DNA from: Actinomycetes bacterium
Lineage (GTDB): Bacteria; Actinomycetota; Acidimicrobiia; Acidimicrobiales; RAAP-2
Reading direction: 5' to 3'
DNA length: 64,000 nucleotides
Assembly: GCA_021806045.1 (NCBI GenBank)
Contig: JAJZDI010000016.1
Span: 1 to 64,000 of the forward strand
Below, piece after piece: positions 31,894 to 40,065 of the stretch. The position numbers and the translations under genes were made by a program. The notes beneath the pieces are model-generated. The model was not told where the DNA came from. It did not search any database and saw nothing but the letters and a program-made list of their open reading frames with translations. Position 1 is the first letter of the stretch, and each line of letters begins with the position of its first letter.

Positions 31894-33140
31894 GACACCA
31901 CTCCTTCCTCGAGCAGGGCGGCGATGCGCCCCTCGTCCAACCCGGCTCCGGCCAGTAGCGCCGTCGCGTCGGTGACCGACGCGTCGCGCACGGCGACAGT
32001 GCCCTCCGGCCGTGCCATGCCGGCCAGGACCGGCCCCACCTGCCGGAACGACGGGCCGGGCCGACCCGTGCCGTCGTCGACCACCGCCGCGTCCACGAAC
32101 GCCCCCCGGGCGGCCAGGTGCTCGTCGCCCGCCAGCTCGGCCACCCGCAGGACGGGGGCCACGCAGGTGTCCTCGCCCGAGAGCAGGGCGACCCAGTCGT
32201 CGCGCCCCCGGGTTGCGAAGGCGGCGGCCACATCGGCCCGGATGGCGGCCTGGGCGTCGTCATCGAACTGGTGGTCGGCCCACTGCGGGCACCCGAGCAG
32301 GCGGCACAGGTTGGCGAAGAACTTCGGCTCGATGGCCCCCACGGCCAGCCAGCCGCCGTCGGCCGCCCGGTAGGTGTCGTAGCAGGCGTAGCGACCGGTC
32401 AACAGGTCGTGGCCCGGGCCGGGCTCCGTGCCGGTGGCCAGGTGCTCGTCTATGGCCAGCGACTCCAGCCACAGCACGCCGTCGGCGATGGCCACGTCGA
32501 GGTGGGTGCCCCGGCCGGTCGACGCCCGTCCCACCAGCGCGGTCACGACGGCCAGGGCCGCGTGCATCCCGCCGGCGGCAGCATCGGCCACCGTGGCCCC
32601 GGGGAGCGGCGGGCCACCGTCGGCCCGGGGCGTGCTGGTGGCCAGGTACCCGCCGACGGCCAGGTAGTCGATGTCGTGCCCGGCCCAGCCGGCCCGGGGA
32701 CCGTGCTGGCCGAACCCGGTGGTGGAGCACAGGATCACCCGGGAGTTGATCGCGACGAGGGCCTCGTAGTCGAGGCCGAGGCGGGCCATCACGCCCGGCC
32801 GGAAGCTTTCGATGACCACGTCCGCGCCCGCCACCAGTGCCAGGAAGGCGTCGCGGCCCCCGTCCGACCTGAGGTCGATGTTGATCCGCCGGAGGTGGCG
32901 GTGCCCGCTGTACGCGTAGGCCGGCGGGACGATGCCCCCGGCCACGCCGGCCGGGGCCCCCACCTTCACCACGGTGGCGCCGTAGTCGGCCAGCAGGCGC
33001 GTGCACCGGGCGGCCGGCCCCACCGCGGCGAGGTCGAGGACGGTCACGCCGTTCAGCGGTCCGGGCGGCAACGGGGGTGCCGGCGGGTGGGCCGGCGACG
33101 GGGCGGCGGTTCCGGCGGCGGTGGCCGGGGTGGGCGGCAC
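31890..33140 (-). CDS. CaiB/BaiF family CoA-transferase
   Basis: A 416-residue family III CoA-transferase. After an Ala/Pro-rich N-terminus of about 30 residues, GVTVLDLAAVGPAARCTRLLADYGATVVKV is the nucleotide-binding opening; the ATVADAAAGGMHAALAVV block near 180 contains the catalytic aspartate region; INSRVILCSTTGFGQHGP near 138 is typical. It would charge or exchange CoA on a carboxylic substrate. The start is GTG 33140; a later start is possible because the N-terminal extension is low-complexity. It is 12 bp after the long acyl-CoA dehydrogenase and overlaps the hydratase downstream. Confidence 0.9.
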   Translation of the reverse strand: MPPTPATAAGTAAPSPAHPPAPPLPPGPLNGVTVLDLAAVGPAARCTRLLADYGATVVKVGAPAGVAGGIVPPAYAYSGHRHLRRINIDLRSDGGRDAFLALVAGADVVIESFRPGVMARLGLDYEALVAINSRVILCSTTGFGQHGPRAGWAGHDIDYLAVGGYLATSTPRADGGPPLPGATVADAAAGGMHAALAVVTALVGRASTGRGTHLDVAIADGVLWLESLAIDEHLATGTEPGPGHDLLTGRYACYDTYRAADGGWLAVGAIEPKFFANLCRLLGCPQWADHQFDDDAQAAIRADVAAAFATRGRDDWVALLSGEDTCVAPVLRVAELAGDEHLAARGAFVDAAVVDDGTGRPGPSFRQVGPVLAGMARPEGTVAVRDASVTDATALLAGAGLDEGRIAALLEEGVVS

Positions 33141-33152
33141 GGGACGGGAGCC

Positions 33153-34334
33153 TCAGAAGTTCTTGGGGAGGCCGAGGCCGCGCCTGGCGATGATGTTCTT
33201 CTGGATCTCGGAGGCGCCGCCGCCGATGGTGTCGATCACCGTGTAGCGGTAGGTCGACTCGGCCCGCCCGGCCATGGGTGCGTCTTCCGTGCGCACCCGG
33301 AGCTGGCTGCCCGGGCCGGCCAGGTCCATCGACGCGTCAGCAAGCCGGCGGGAGAACTCGGTGGTGTAGAGCTTGTACTCCGACGCCTGCGTGGTGGGGG
33401 GAGCGCCGCCCGTGGACGAGTCGAAGACGAACTTGAGGCCGAGGACACGGGCCACCTCGGCCTGGGTGTGGAGCTGGGCGATCCGCTGGCGGACGACCGG
33501 GTCTGCGGCCAACGGCTGGCCGTCGCGCCGGGCGGTGCGCACGTACTCGGTGAGGAGCTCGAGGCGCTGGGCCACCGGCGAGTAGGTGAACAGGGTGAAG
33601 CGCTCGAGGTCGAGCGCTTCGGAGATGTACTGGAAGCCCTTGTTGATCTCGCCCACCACGTAGTCGTCGGGGACCCACACGTCGTCCAGGTAGACCTCGT
33701 TGGTCCGCTCGTCGCCCATCGTCCAGATGGGCTTGACCGTGATCCCGGGGTGGTCCATCGGCACGAGGAACAGGGAGATGCCGAAGTGCTTGGGCGCTTC
33801 GGGATCGGTCCGGGCGCCGACCCAGTACCAGTCGGCGAAGTGGGCCGACGTGGTCCACGTCTTCTGACCGTTCAGCATCCACCCGTCGCCGTCACGAACC
33901 GCCTTCAGTTGCATGGAGGCTGCGTCGGACCCGGCGTTGGGCTCGGAGTAGCCCACCGCGAACTCCACCTCGTTGCGGAGGATCTTGGGGAGGAACTCGG
34001 CCTTCAACTTCTCGCTGCCGTGGGCGATGATCGTCTTGCCGATGATGCCCACGCCCTTGCCGATCTGGGGGCCGCCCCGGGCGGCCAGCGCCTCGTTCAG
34101 GAGGTACTCGTAGAGGCCCTCCCCCTCGCTCCCCCCGTGCTCCTTGGGCCAGGTGATGCCCAGCCAGCCACGGGCGCCCACCTCGGCCATGAACTCCCGG
34201 CGCTTGGGGGTGTCGACGATCTGGGCCATGTTCTCCCGGGTCAGGTCGAAGATCTCGGGGTCGTCGTGCTCGTCCAGGAACCGTTCCACCTCGGCCACGA
34301 AGTCGAGCTGTTCGGGGGTGAACTCGAAGTCCAT
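33153..34334 (-). CDS. Acyl-CoA dehydrogenase, long form
   Basis: A 393-residue acyl-CoA dehydrogenase, first gene of the leftward operon. The MDFEFTPEQLDFVAEVERFL start, AVGYSEPNAGSDAASMQLKA near 140-160 (flavin and substrate contact) and DGWMLNGQKTWTTSAHFADWY near 165-187 are conserved. It ends with EIQKNIIARRGLGLPKNF, typical of FadE-type enzymes. ATG 34334 is the natural start. A TATAGT -10 at 34419-34424 and a palindromic operator just downstream of the expected start point of transcription lie immediately upstream. Paired with the 376-residue dehydrogenase it may form a heterotetramer. Confidence 0.93.
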   Translation of the reverse strand: MDFEFTPEQLDFVAEVERFLDEHDDPEIFDLTRENMAQIVDTPKRREFMAEVGARGWLGITWPKEHGGSEGEGLYEYLLNEALAARGGPQIGKGVGIIGKTIIAHGSEKLKAEFLPKILRNEVEFAVGYSEPNAGSDAASMQLKAVRDGDGWMLNGQKTWTTSAHFADWYWVGARTDPEAPKHFGISLFLVPMDHPGITVKPIWTMGDERTNEVYLDDVWVPDDYVVGEINKGFQYISEALDLERFTLFTYSPVAQRLELLTEYVRTARRDGQPLAADPVVRQRIAQLHTQAEVARVLGLKFVFDSSTGGAPPTTQASEYKLYTTEFSRRLADASMDLAGPGSQLRVRTEDAPMAGRAESTYRYTVIDTIGGGASEIQKNIIARRGLGLPKNF

Positions 34335-34389
34335 CGGTGGGCCTCCCTGCGCCAGCCGTGGCCGGTCTCGCCGAGCGTGTCGCGGTCAA

Positions 34390-34409
34390 TTCCTGACAGT
34401 CCGTCAGAT
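34390..34409. promoter_or_regulatory. Operator copy 1 (TetR-type palindrome)
   Basis: TTCCTGACAGTCCGTCAGAT, with inverted arms CTGAC and GTCAG around five bases. It lies 9 bp past a leftward TATAGT -10 element, over the expected transcription start of the dehydrogenase operon, so a bound protein would repress. Its 20 bases are identical to the copy at 34751. Confidence 0.75.
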
Positions 34410-34750
34410 CGTGTGGCCACTATAGGGCACGGCGCCGCCACCGGGCACCGCCACCGGGCGCACCGCCACTACATCCCCATCCACCAGGACCGCCGCCGGG
34501 ACCCGTCCGATCGTCCCCTGCCTGACGTTCCGCCTCCCGGTGACTCGTTCGGGTCCCCACCGCCCCGGAACCGACGGTGCGTCAGCAGGTTGGGCCGGTT
34601 CCAGCCTGCGCTCGCCGGACCAGGCTGCCGCCAACGGCTCGGGCCGGACCGTTCCCGGCCATCGAGGCCACCGCGTCCCACACCCGCCCCCGGGCCTTCT
34701 CCGCCGACCGCCGTGCCGCCGTGCCGGCGGCCACCCGCCGCCGGGGTTCT

Positions 34751-34770
34751 TTCCTGACAGTCCGTCAGAT
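34751..34770. promoter_or_regulatory. Operator copy 2 (TetR-type palindrome)
   Basis: The same 20 bases TTCCTGACAGTCCGTCAGAT, 152 bp upstream of the thiolase-fold/DUF35 gene. The site overlaps a TAAGGT element suitable as a rightward -10. The regulator that binds it is not in this window. Confidence 0.75.
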
Positions 34771-34922
34771 AAGGTGTGCCCCGTACGATGACCGCTGGAA
34801 CGGAGCGGCCGCCTGCCGTGTGCCCACCCGTCCCCGTCGTCGGGGTGAGGGGCACCCGGCGAGGGTCACCGTCTGCATACCGGCGGACCGAACCCCACGG
34901 ATCGAAGGGACCGTCTGAGAGC

Positions 34923-36344
34923 ATGCGAGGGATCGTCAGCATCGCCGGCTACGTGCCTCGTCACCGGTTGGAGCGCGCCGAGGTGGCCGCCTTCCTCGGG
35001 TCCGGCGGCGGTTCCGGCACCCGTGCGGTGGCCGCCCACGACGAGGACACCACCACCATGGGGGTCGAGTCGGCCCGCCTGGCCCTGCGATCGGTCCCCG
35101 GCGTGCGGCCGTCGACGCTGTGGTTCGCCACCGCCACCCCCGCCTACCTGGACAAGACCAACGCGGCGACGGTCCACGCCGCCCTCGGGCTGCCCGCCAC
35201 CACCGGCGCCTACGACTTCGGCGGCGCCCTCCGGTCGGCCACCGGCGCCCTGGCAGCCGCCCTCGACGGCGGCGGGACGGTGGCGGTGGTGGCAGCCGAC
35301 GTGCGCGACGGGCTCCCGTCGTCTGCCGACGAGGCGGGCGGGGGGGACGGAGCCGCCACCGTGGTGGTGGGAGACGGCAGCGACGGCGCTCCCGTGGTGG
35401 CCGCGCTGATCGGCCGGGCGTCGGTGACCGACGAGTTCGTCGACCGCTGGCGGACGCCGGGCGACCGGCGGTCGCGCACGTGGGAGGAGCGGTTCGGCGA
35501 GACCCGCTACGTGCCCCTCGGGGCCGAGGCGTTCACCACCGCCCTGGGCTCGGCCGGCCTCGAGGCGGGCGACGTCACCCGGGTGGCGGTGACGGGGATG
35601 CACGCACGCGCCGCACGCGCCCTCGGCCGCCGGCTCGGGGTGGGCGAGGCGGCGATGGCGGACGACCTTGCCCGGACGGTCGGCCAGGCGGGCACTGCCC
35701 ACCCCCTCCTCGTGCTGGCCGCCCAGGTGGAGGAGGCGCAGCCGGGTGACGTGATCGCCGTCGTCCATCTGGCCGACGGAGCCGACGCCTTCGTCTTCCG
35801 GGTCACCGATGCCCGGACCGGATGGCGGCCCGACCGGCCCGTCGCCGACCAGGTCGCCGCTGGTGCTCCCCTCCCTTACGGCCGCTTCCTCGCCTGGCGG
35901 GGGATGCTGACGCCGGAGCCGCCCCGGCGCCCGGAGCCCGCCCGGGTGTCGGCCAGCGCGGCGTGGCGCTCCGAGGCGTGGAAGTTCCGCTTCGTCGGCT
36001 CCGAGGACCGCGCCAGCGGCGCCATCCACCTGCCGCCGGCCCGGGTGTCGATGGAGGGGGGCGCCGTCGACGACATGGTCCCCGTCGAGCGATCCGACAC
36101 CCTGGCCACCGTGGCCACCTACACGGTCGACCGGCTGGCCTACTCGCCCAGCCCCCCCATCGTCTTCGCCGTCCTCGACTTCGACGGCGGAGGCCGGTTC
36201 CCGGTGGAGCTGACCGACGTGGACGCCGACGCGGTGCGGATCGGCGACCGGGTGGAGATGACGTTCCGGCGGCTGTTCACCGCCGACGGGATCCACGACT
36301 ACTTCTGGAAGGCGACGCCCGTGCGAGCGCGGGCGGCCGGCTGA
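34923..36344 (+). CDS. Thiolase-fold (KAS III/HMG-CoA synthase-like) protein fused to DUF35 OB domain
   Basis: A 473-residue fusion. Residues about 1-310 are a thiolase-superfamily domain of KAS III/HMG-CoA synthase type. Residues about 330-470 are a DUF35-like OB-fold domain (TYTVDRLAY..., DVDADAVRIGDRVEMTFRR, DYFWKA). Two key features are altered: in the YDFGGAL segment at 97-103 Leu103 occupies the position where HMG-CoA synthases have catalytic Cys, and the DUF35 zinc ribbon has no cysteines (GSEDRASGAIHLPPARV). A thiolase gene follows 44 bp later. DUF35 proteins link thiolase-fold partners, as in archaeal thiolase/HMG-CoA synthase complexes and steroid-side-chain aldolases. ATG 34923 gives a clean N-terminus. 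An aldolase or scaffold role is inferred. Confidence 0.8.
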   Translation: MRGIVSIAGYVPRHRLERAEVAAFLGSGGGSGTRAVAAHDEDTTTMGVESARLALRSVPGVRPSTLWFATATPAYLDKTNAATVHAALGLPATTGAYDFGGALRSATGALAAALDGGGTVAVVAADVRDGLPSSADEAGGGDGAATVVVGDGSDGAPVVAALIGRASVTDEFVDRWRTPGDRRSRTWEERFGETRYVPLGAEAFTTALGSAGLEAGDVTRVAVTGMHARAARALGRRLGVGEAAMADDLARTVGQAGTAHPLLVLAAQVEEAQPGDVIAVVHLADGADAFVFRVTDARTGWRPDRPVADQVAAGAPLPYGRFLAWRGMLTPEPPRRPEPARVSASAAWRSEAWKFRFVGSEDRASGAIHLPPARVSMEGGAVDDMVPVERSDTLATVATYTVDRLAYSPSPPIVFAVLDFDGGGRFPVELTDVDADAVRIGDRVEMTFRRLFTADGIHDYFWKATPVRARAAG

Positions 36345-36388
36345 GCTGAACCCCGGCCACGGGACGAGGGATCGAGGAGAACGCACTG

Positions 36389-37579
36389 ATGGCATCGCAC
36401 GGGATCAAGGACAAGGTGGCGATCGTCGGCATGGGGTGCACCCGGTTCGCCGAGCACTGGGACAAGGGGCTCGACGACCTGATCGTCGACGCCGCCACCG
36501 AGACCTTCGCGTCGGCCGGCGTCACCAAGGACGACGTCGACGCCTACTGGTTCGGCACCGCCCAGTCGGGCATGAGCGGGATCACCCTGGCCCGCCCCCT
36601 CCAGCTCCAGGGCAAGCCGGTGACCCGGGTGGAGAACTACTGCACCACCGGGTCCGAGGCGCTGCGGGCCGCCGCCTACGCGGTGGCGTCGGGTGCCTAC
36701 GACGTGGCCATGGCCGTCGGCGCCGAGAAGGTGAAGGACTCCGGTTACCAGGGGCTGAACGCCTTCCCCATCCCCAACGACGGCACGGCGCGCACCCTCA
36801 CCGCGGCGGCGATGTTCTCGATGGTGGCCCCCGCGTACGCGGCCAAGTACGGCATCGACGAGGACGAGTTGGCCCAGGTGCTGGCCCGGATCTCGTGGAA
36901 GAACCACCAGAACGGATCGAAGAACCCGAGGGCGCAGTTCACCAAGCCCGTCAGCATGGAGACCATCTGCGCCTCACCCCGGGTGGCGGGGAAGCTCGGG
37001 GTGTTCGACTGTGCGGGCGTGGCCGACGGCGCCGCCGCCGCCATCGTGGTGCGGGCCGAGGACGCCCACCGCTACACGGACCGCCCCCTCTACATCAAGG
37101 CGCTGTCGTTCGCCGCGGGGAGCGGTTCGGGCCTCATCGACCCGGGCTACGACTACACGCACTTCCCCGAGTGCGCAACAGCCGCGGCCGACGCCTATGC
37201 CCAGGCCGGCGTGACCGACCCGCTCCACGAACTGGCGATGGCCGAGGTGCACGACTGCTTCACCCCGACCGAGCTGGTGCTCATGGAGGACCTCGGGTTC
37301 GCCGAACGGGGGACCGCCTACAAGGAGGTGGCCGCCGGCACGTTCGACCTCGACGGCACCCTGCCCGTCAACCCCGACGGTGGCCTGAAGAGCTTCGGCC
37401 ACCCGGTTGGCGCGTCGGGACTGCGCATGCTGTTCGAGGCGTGGCTGCAGCTCCGGGGCGAGGCCACGCCCGAGCGTCAGATCAGCTCGACGTCGAGGCT
37501 GGCCCTCACCCACAACCTCGGCGGCTACCCGGGCGAGATGGTCTCGTTCGTGTCGATCGTGGGTACCGAGCTCGGCTGA
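36389..37579 (+). CDS. Thiolase (acetyl-CoA acetyltransferase/SCP2-type)
   Basis: A 396-residue thiolase of the SCP2-like class. Catalytic elements seen are YCTTGSEA near 88-95 (nucleophile Cys), EVHDCF near 284 and GHPVGASG near 334 with the general-base His. The usual second cysteine near the C-terminus is absent, the region reading HNLGGYPGEMVSF, as in SCP2-type enzymes. It starts with ATG 36389 after GGAG. With the upstream DUF35-fused partner it likely forms a complex for the last retro-Claisen step of the acyl-CoA pathway or for condensation. Confidence 0.9.
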   Translation: MASHGIKDKVAIVGMGCTRFAEHWDKGLDDLIVDAATETFASAGVTKDDVDAYWFGTAQSGMSGITLARPLQLQGKPVTRVENYCTTGSEALRAAAYAVASGAYDVAMAVGAEKVKDSGYQGLNAFPIPNDGTARTLTAAAMFSMVAPAYAAKYGIDEDELAQVLARISWKNHQNGSKNPRAQFTKPVSMETICASPRVAGKLGVFDCAGVADGAAAAIVVRAEDAHRYTDRPLYIKALSFAAGSGSGLIDPGYDYTHFPECATAAADAYAQAGVTDPLHELAMAEVHDCFTPTELVLMEDLGFAERGTAYKEVAAGTFDLDGTLPVNPDGGLKSFGHPVGASGLRMLFEAWLQLRGEATPERQISSTSRLALTHNLGGYPGEMVSFVSIVGTELG

Positions 37580-37584
37580 CCCAC

Positions 37585-37600
37585 CGGGGGCCGGTCCCCG
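37585..37600. terminator. Short hairpin between convergent genes
   Basis: CGGGG at 37585-37589 pairs with CCCCG at 37596-37600 around a 6-nt loop just after the thiolase stop codon and before the end of the convergent gene. Five base pairs only. Confidence 0.35.
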
Positions 37601-37639
37601 CCCCGCCCCGCCGGGCGTCGGGAGTCGGGAACGGCGCGA

Positions 37640-39910
37640 TCAGCCGAAGCCGATGCCGCCCTCGAGCGGGACCACGGTCATGGTGGGCAGGTCCGCTTCA
37701 GGGAACGTGATCGTGTCGACCACAAACCGGCCGTAGTCACGTTCCGGTCCGAGTGCCTCCTCCAGCGCGTCCTGGATGGCACCGTCGTGGAGCAGCGCGT
37801 CGCACACCGCGCATCCGTTCGCCCACACGCCCTGGGTGCTGCCGGCCGCGGCGTCCTCGGGCGACATGCGGTAGGTGATGGCCCCGGCACCCACCAACCG
37901 GTACCAGTCGGGCGAGAGGACGGCGGAGAGGCGCATGGCCACGAAGTGCAGCGGGATGTAGCGCCAGCGGGGCTCGTCCTCCTGGCGGCGCCGGCGCCGG
38001 CGCCCCTCGTCGGACCGCTCGATCCCGATCCCACAGATGACGGTGGTCTCCTCGCCGCAGCGGTAGCAGCGCTTCCGCATGCCGATCACCGCCACCGGTA
38101 CACGCGGGCCGGGCGAGGCCTCGGGCCGGGCCACCGGCTGGGCGGTGGGCGGATAGTCCAGGTGACGTGCGGTGTGCGCCAGCGAGTCGTCCCAGTCCTC
38201 GTCGTCCGGCGTGATCCCCTGGCCGAACGGGTTGAACTCCTCGGACGTGACCCGCTGCACGTCGCCCTCGATGGGCGGCACCGGCGGTGGAGGTGCAGTG
38301 GCAGCCTCGTCCACCGGAGGCGGGGTCGGTGCGGCCGGCGCGATCGGCGTGGCCGAGTACGCCGGCTCGGGCATGGGGGCCGCCGGTGGTGGTGGCGGCG
38401 GGGCTGCCGCCGGCTCGGTCTGGGCGGCCGGCTCGGGCTGGGCCGGCATGAGTGGCGGCTCGTCCAGGGGCGGCGCCGGGGGCGGAGGTGGCACTGCTGC
38501 TGGCTCGGCAGCGGCCGGTGTCGCCGGGGGGGGCGGCCCTGGGTCGGACACCGGAACCTCCGCCTGCGATGTGGCCGGCTCGGGTGGCACCGGGGGCGGG
38601 GGAACGGCGCCCAGCTGGGCTGCCTGTGGCTCCGGGGCAACCTCGACGGGCGGGGGGAGCGGCTCGGATGCCGGCTCCGGGCTGGCTGCGACCACCGGCT
38701 CGGTCTCCGTCACCGGTGCCGCCTCGGGGATCACGGCCTGGGCTGCCTCGGGTGCCACCTCGGGGGTCGGCGCAGGTGACTCGCTGCCGGCCACCCCGAC
38801 CTCGTCCACCACCGGCACGAGTGGCGGCTCCGGCTCGAGGTCGAGCTCCGGTTCAGCGAACAGGTCCTCGTCGGCCATGCCGAGGATGGCGAGCTCGTTG
38901 AGCGACCGGGGCATGTCGTCCAGGTCGTCGTCGAGGTCATCGAAGTCGAAGCCCATTGCTGCCTCGTCGCCGGCTGGCGTGAGGTCAGGGGCATCCGGCG
39001 CCGCAATTGCCTCAGGCTCGGCAATCACAGCCACTGCCTCCGGCGGAGCGACCACGGCCTCCGGCGGGGCGGCTGCGGGAGCAGCCGTCGCGTCATGGAC
39101 GGGCACGTCAGGCGCAACCGGCGGGGCGACGTTCGCGGGCGCCGCTTCTACCGGCGCGGGCGGAACCTCGACGACTTGCGACGGTGCGACTGCAGGCGGG
39201 GGTGCGACCGGCGCAGCGCTCGCGGGCGGGGAGATGGGTGCGGGCGCCGGGGCTGCGGGCGCCGGGGCGGTAGGCGCCGCAGCGGCGGGCGCCGGGGCGG
39301 ACACAGGGGCCGGTGGCGCGACAGGGGTGGAAGCCGCTGCCGGCGGGGAGATGGGGGTGGGCGCCGCAGTGCCGGGTGCCGGGGGGGCGGGCGCCGTGGG
39401 GGACACAGGTGCAGGAGTCGGCGTGGCAACAACGGGAGCGGGATCGACGACCGGCGCCAGGCCTTGGGATGCCGGCGCCTGGGCGAGTGGGGACGACGGA
39501 TCGGTGAAGCGCTCGCGGTCCTCGCCACCCACGACCGGCGGCTTGCCCGGGACGAAGGTGGGCAGGTCGGCGAACGCCTCCTCCGGGAAGCGCCACCTCC
39601 CACCGTGGGGCTCAGCCGTCTCCGTCCCCAACTTCATGGTCGTCTCGGGTGGTGGGCCGGTCACCAGATCGACCGGCTCGGGCGGTGGCGTCGTCCGGTT
39701 CGGCTCCTCTGGTGCGGCGTCCGCACCGCTGTCCGCCACCGACGGTGCCGGAGCGGGCGGCGTGGCGACCACCCAACGGCTGAACCGATCGAGGGACTCC
39801 CCGGCAGGGACGCACCAGGCCCCAGAGGCGTCGTCCCAGATCCCCCCCAACGCTTTGACCAGGGGGTACTCCGCTTCGGGTACAGCCAGGAACGTCAGGT
39901 CAGTCGGCAT
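37640..39910 (-). CDS. DUF5710 domain, Pro/Ala-rich linker and C-terminal zinc-ribbon protein
   Basis: A 756-residue protein of unknown function in three parts. The N-terminal 50 residues resemble DUF5710 (FLAVPEAEYPLVKALGGIWDDASGAWCVPAG). Residues about 60-590 are a low-complexity linker dominated by Pro, Ala and Val, with acidic patches near 310-345 (DFDDLDDDLDDM). The C-terminal 140 residues carry two paired cysteines (RCYRCGEET near 618 and GCAVCDALL near 702), probably a zinc-binding module, around an Arg-rich loop and a conserved helix (WYRLVGAGAITYRMSPED). There is no signal peptide. DUF5710 domains are often seen with DNA-processing or mobile-element proteins, so a nucleic-acid role is possible but unproven. 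Confidence 0.7.
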   Translation of the reverse strand: MPTDLTFLAVPEAEYPLVKALGGIWDDASGAWCVPAGESLDRFSRWVVATPPAPAPSVADSGADAAPEEPNRTTPPPEPVDLVTGPPPETTMKLGTETAEPHGGRWRFPEEAFADLPTFVPGKPPVVGGEDRERFTDPSSPLAQAPASQGLAPVVDPAPVVATPTPAPVSPTAPAPPAPGTAAPTPISPPAAASTPVAPPAPVSAPAPAAAAPTAPAPAAPAPAPISPPASAAPVAPPPAVAPSQVVEVPPAPVEAAPANVAPPVAPDVPVHDATAAPAAAPPEAVVAPPEAVAVIAEPEAIAAPDAPDLTPAGDEAAMGFDFDDLDDDLDDMPRSLNELAILGMADEDLFAEPELDLEPEPPLVPVVDEVGVAGSESPAPTPEVAPEAAQAVIPEAAPVTETEPVVAASPEPASEPLPPPVEVAPEPQAAQLGAVPPPPVPPEPATSQAEVPVSDPGPPPPATPAAAEPAAVPPPPPAPPLDEPPLMPAQPEPAAQTEPAAAPPPPPPAAPMPEPAYSATPIAPAAPTPPPVDEAATAPPPPVPPIEGDVQRVTSEEFNPFGQGITPDDEDWDDSLAHTARHLDYPPTAQPVARPEASPGPRVPVAVIGMRKRCYRCGEETTVICGIGIERSDEGRRRRRRQEDEPRWRYIPLHFVAMRLSAVLSPDWYRLVGAGAITYRMSPEDAAAGSTQGVWANGCAVCDALLHDGAIQDALEEALGPERDYGRFVVDTITFPEADLPTMTVVPLEGGIGFG

Positions 39911-40065
39911 GGTCAGTCATCACCCCGGTCAAGGCTACGCCTGGCACCCGATCGTGACAAGCACAGCGAGTGGTAGCTCGGTCACGCAGACTGCGCAACG
40001 CCCGTTCGACCGGCTGGCGCCGGGCGAGGGACGGCCTGGTGTGCGACGCGGTCATCGGTCGCCGG

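Larger units (their letters stand above)
34335..34922. other. 588-bp divergent control region
   Basis: Apart from the two operator copies (34390, 34751) and a TATAGT promoter element, no gene is supported. Small frames inside are Arg/Pro-rich with no ribosome-binding site. Its length and paired identical operators suggest loop-type or independent repression of both arms. Confidence 0.6.

Noticed and set aside
32118-34757. 879-residue plus-strand frame
   Set aside because: Antisense of the CaiB and dehydrogenase genes, whose conserved motifs are all on the minus strand.
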